Of a DNA stretch of 64,000 nt, positions 61,818 through 64,000 are shown one piece after another. The notes beneath the pieces were generated by a model. It was not told the DNA's origin and made no database searches. It was given only the letters and a program-made list of their open reading frames with translations. The position numbers were made by a program, and so were the translations under genes. Position 1 is the stretch's first letter, and every line of letters begins with the position of its first letter. This DNA comes from Apostichopus japonicus (lineage: Eukaryota > Echinodermata > Holothuroidea > Aspidochirotida > Stichopodidae): positions 7,527,501 to 7,591,500 of the forward strand of contig NC_092581.1 in assembly GCF_037975245.1 (NCBI RefSeq), written 5' to 3'.

Positions 61818-61818
61818 G
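61699..61818 (+). repeat. (ACT)n microsatellite, LINE tail
   Basis: About 38 ACT trinucleotides with two interruptions (TTCT and a lost base near 61761). It directly follows GAGACGAGACTCAACTT, the end of the LINE, and is best read as its simple-repeat tail. The Tyr and Thr runs it encodes are not genes. Confidence 0.95.
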
Positions 61819-61965
61819 ACAGAATTTTCCGCGCGCATTAGCTGCAATGTTAATGTCATAGTCCTTTCATTTGCTCATTATGTTGACCATTCATGGTAAA
61901 AGCAACTACAAATTCTCTGCGCACACAAAATGTACTTCTACTATGATATTTTTACGCATTTCGCA

Positions 61966-62341
61966 CAAGGGCGTAGGAACCGGGGGGCTGGGGGGGCCCA
62001 GCCCCCCAGTGAAAAATATGGGGGGGGCGGAAGTATCGTTCCGCCCCCCCCCCCCCCGCTCCGCAAGTCAGAAAACCCCTTTTTCATTTCCAAATGAGAA
62101 AAAAATCTCATTTGAAGCACCAAATTGCATCTAAGGCCAGGTGAAAATGCAAAATTCTTTACAAAATGGAGTGGGTGTTGAAGTGTGCTATATTGCACCA
62201 AATTGCATCTGAGGCCACCTGGAAATGAAAAAAAATCCAAAGGGGGGGGGGGCACCCCTCCCCTTAGACCCCTCCCCCAGGCCGGCCAACAGTCTTCAGC
62301 CCCCCCCCCCCCCCACTCAAAAGTACCTTCCTACGCCACTG
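61966..62341. mobile_element. 376-bp hAT-like MITE with perfect 8-bp target duplication
   Basis: Flanked on both sides by ATTTCGCA (61958-61965 and 62342-62349). The termini are imperfect inverted repeats: left CAAGGGCGTAGGAACC, right reversed CAGTGGCGTAGGAAGG. The interior is G/C-homopolymer-rich at both ends and holds an internal near-repeat (CACCAAATTGCATCTAAGGCCAGGTG-like, about 62118 and 62197). There is no coding capacity. The 8-bp duplication and CAGTGGCG-type end place it with hAT elements. Confidence 0.85.
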
Positions 62342-62349
62342 ATTTCGCA

Positions 62350-64000
62350 TGCATGGTAGCTCGCTAGAACAGATGTTTGCGCGCTTCGCGAGCGTTTTTA
62401 TCCTTAGTTCAATACATTCTTGATAAACATAATGCAGGCTGCACCAGCAATCTCGGCACTTCAACAAGACCTATGCTTGTCATAATGTACCACTCTAAAA
62501 GTACGCCATTCTGCTCGAAGAATAAATATTTCAACAAGTTTTTCGAACTTGTCACTCTGGGAAGAGTGCTCTCTTAATGCAAAAGATTGAAACTAGTGAC
62601 CAATCAAATTACAATTGAAAAACGTCAGAGATTTTCAATCTAATATATTGATAATTAATCTTATTCAATTCAAACTTTTCAATCCAAATTTCCATTGGTC
62701 CCTACTTTCAGTCTTTTAGATTGATTTTCAATTTGTTTTTTGTTAGAGAGTGATATATATCAAAATCATCAAACAATAGATACAGTTATCATTCAGACTT
62801 AGCCTATAATTATATCACTATATTACTTTCATTTATTTGAATCATTGAAAACGTAATTTTTTCTACATCATTAATTGCAAGTGTAGCTTTAAAACTTTTA
62901 TCAGGTAACAAACACCACTTTGTAAAATGTATATCAAATGGGCGAGCCAGTGTGCTCGTCTTCCAATATAAGAGAAAAAAAAGGAGCCTGCACATATAAG
63001 CAGAATGTCCATGCAGGTTCGAGACCCATTGAAGCTGGTGGTCGATTGTTCGCCAGTTTGAAATCTCATTGATTTAATGAAGTTCTTTTTTTCTGAAATA
63101 TTATGTCATGCTATATTTTACACTATGTATATTCTTTAAAAAATCTAAATTGTGTGAAATTTCTCCGTTTTCAGTATGGGAAAAAATATTGCTCTCGTAT
63201 ACGCGCAGTGCGGTACGGTTGACATCAGCATCAGAATCCGTCCGTCCACTTATGAATATTGATGAGATTGGCACCAACAACGATATGGACCATTTACTCA
63301 CTATGGGTAAACTACCCACCAAGTATGAGACCGATCAGATCTTGCATCATTCAGTTATCGTGATTATAAGCCGCCGTCACATACAGACACACGCACACAC
63401 ACGCATGCGTGACTGCATATATTCCTTTTGCCTCTGGAAAGGAATAAAAAAGGGTCAAAGAAATGTATACCCGGAAACAAATGCAGCTAAAGTGCGCGCG
63501 AAGTGCACAGAAAATGTTAAGGTTACCTAGCTAACATGCATGTGCAAGGAGTAATTAATTCTCATAGCATCAATGCAGCTAGTGCGCGCCAAATCTATTT
63601 TTTCCAAAATTTACCAAATTGACGCCCAAAATATTATCATTGTGTCAGTTTAGCTATAGTATACACAATGTACGTGAAATAAGAAAGTGTTTTGGTACTT
63701 TGTCTCCTAAAATACAGTCGTTTTGCTATTTAAGCTTTTCAATTCAACGGTGTTCATATGTTTTACTACATTGCAAAATTATTACATTGGTAGCGTTACA
63801 GGACGAAAATTGGTAATTCAGAGCTCTATGTAAGTAGACCAAAGTAAACCCATGTTTCACTCCTGTATGTGGAAAAAAAAATAAGCGAAAGTCACTCTCT
63901 ACAGGTCAGACATGGTTTACACACAGAAAGCGGGAATAAATAAATATATCACTAATGCACGAGAATCTCGCAGAAATTTCGTTAAAAAATCGTCCCAATT
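62350..64000. other. no gene recognised
   Basis: AT-rich end of the window. Small items only: GCGCGCTTCGCGAGCG near 62380, a (CA)-rich tract near 63382-63410, and a B-box-like GGTTCGAGACC near 63016 without a convincing A box. Open frames here have no known domain. Whether a host gene lies beyond the right edge cannot be told. Confidence 0.4.

Noticed and set aside
61675-61899. Open frame with long Tyr and Thr runs
   Set aside because: It is translation of the (ACT)n microsatellite tail of the LINE.
63005-63030. tRNA or SINE at GGTTCGAGACC
   Set aside because: Only a B-box-like word is present; no A box at the right distance and no cloverleaf.

Overview
The window is metazoan nuclear DNA made almost entirely of repeats. 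No complete host gene could be recognised. The mix of repeats (a DIRS-type tyrosine-recombinase retroelement, a TTAA-flanked THAP transposon, hAT-like ends beginning CAGTGGCGTA, a tRNA-type SINE, a LINE tail and an integrase-gene relic) suggests a marine invertebrate. An echinoderm is my best guess, but this is inference and not proven by any host gene here.

Layout. (1) About 43 kb of the first 49.6 kb is one tandem array of a 22-bp satellite (1-16984, 20204-28918, 35455-49558). Its monomers are organised in several different higher-order repeats: 286, 615, 655, 1034 and 1227 bp, plus duplications of 1.3-7.4 kb. The left 13 kb is the most homogenised part. The minus strand of the consensus monomer contains no stop trinucleotide. 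Because 22 is not a multiple of 3, all three minus frames read the same cyclic 22-residue peptide, so the many long frames in the array are artefacts.

(2) Two mobile elements interrupt the array, and in both cases the monomer phase is kept exactly. At 16988-20200 lies a minus-strand DIRS-type retroelement with inverted terminal repeats, an internal complementary region matching both ends, and decayed RT, RNase H/methyltransferase and tyrosine recombinase frames. It is flanked by ATT/ATT. At 28919-35454 lies a 6.5-kb DNA transposon with CACTG termini and a near 3-bp target duplication. It carries dense TAGTCA-type subterminal motifs and several short minus-strand exon-like segments. A second transposon is nested inside it (32173-33864, TTAA-flanked, Kolobok-like) and carries a THAP-domain exon.

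(3) From 49559 to the end there is no satellite. This part holds a GGACAATTCCC minisatellite, a ~140-bp tandem repeat, a candidate 6.6-kb hAT-like element (50650-57220) containing pieces of a broken integrase (rve) gene, a long perfect hairpin, a 113-bp foldback with a telomere-like loop, interspersed repeat copies, a LINE 3' end with a stem-loop and an (ACT)n tail, and a 376-bp hAT-like MITE with a perfect 8-bp target duplication.

The parts do not form a pathway. The window reads as a satellite array, possibly centromeric or pericentromeric, and its transposon-rich edge. The most informative features are the phase-preserving insertions, which give target sites to the base, and the higher-order repeat history of the 22-bp satellite.
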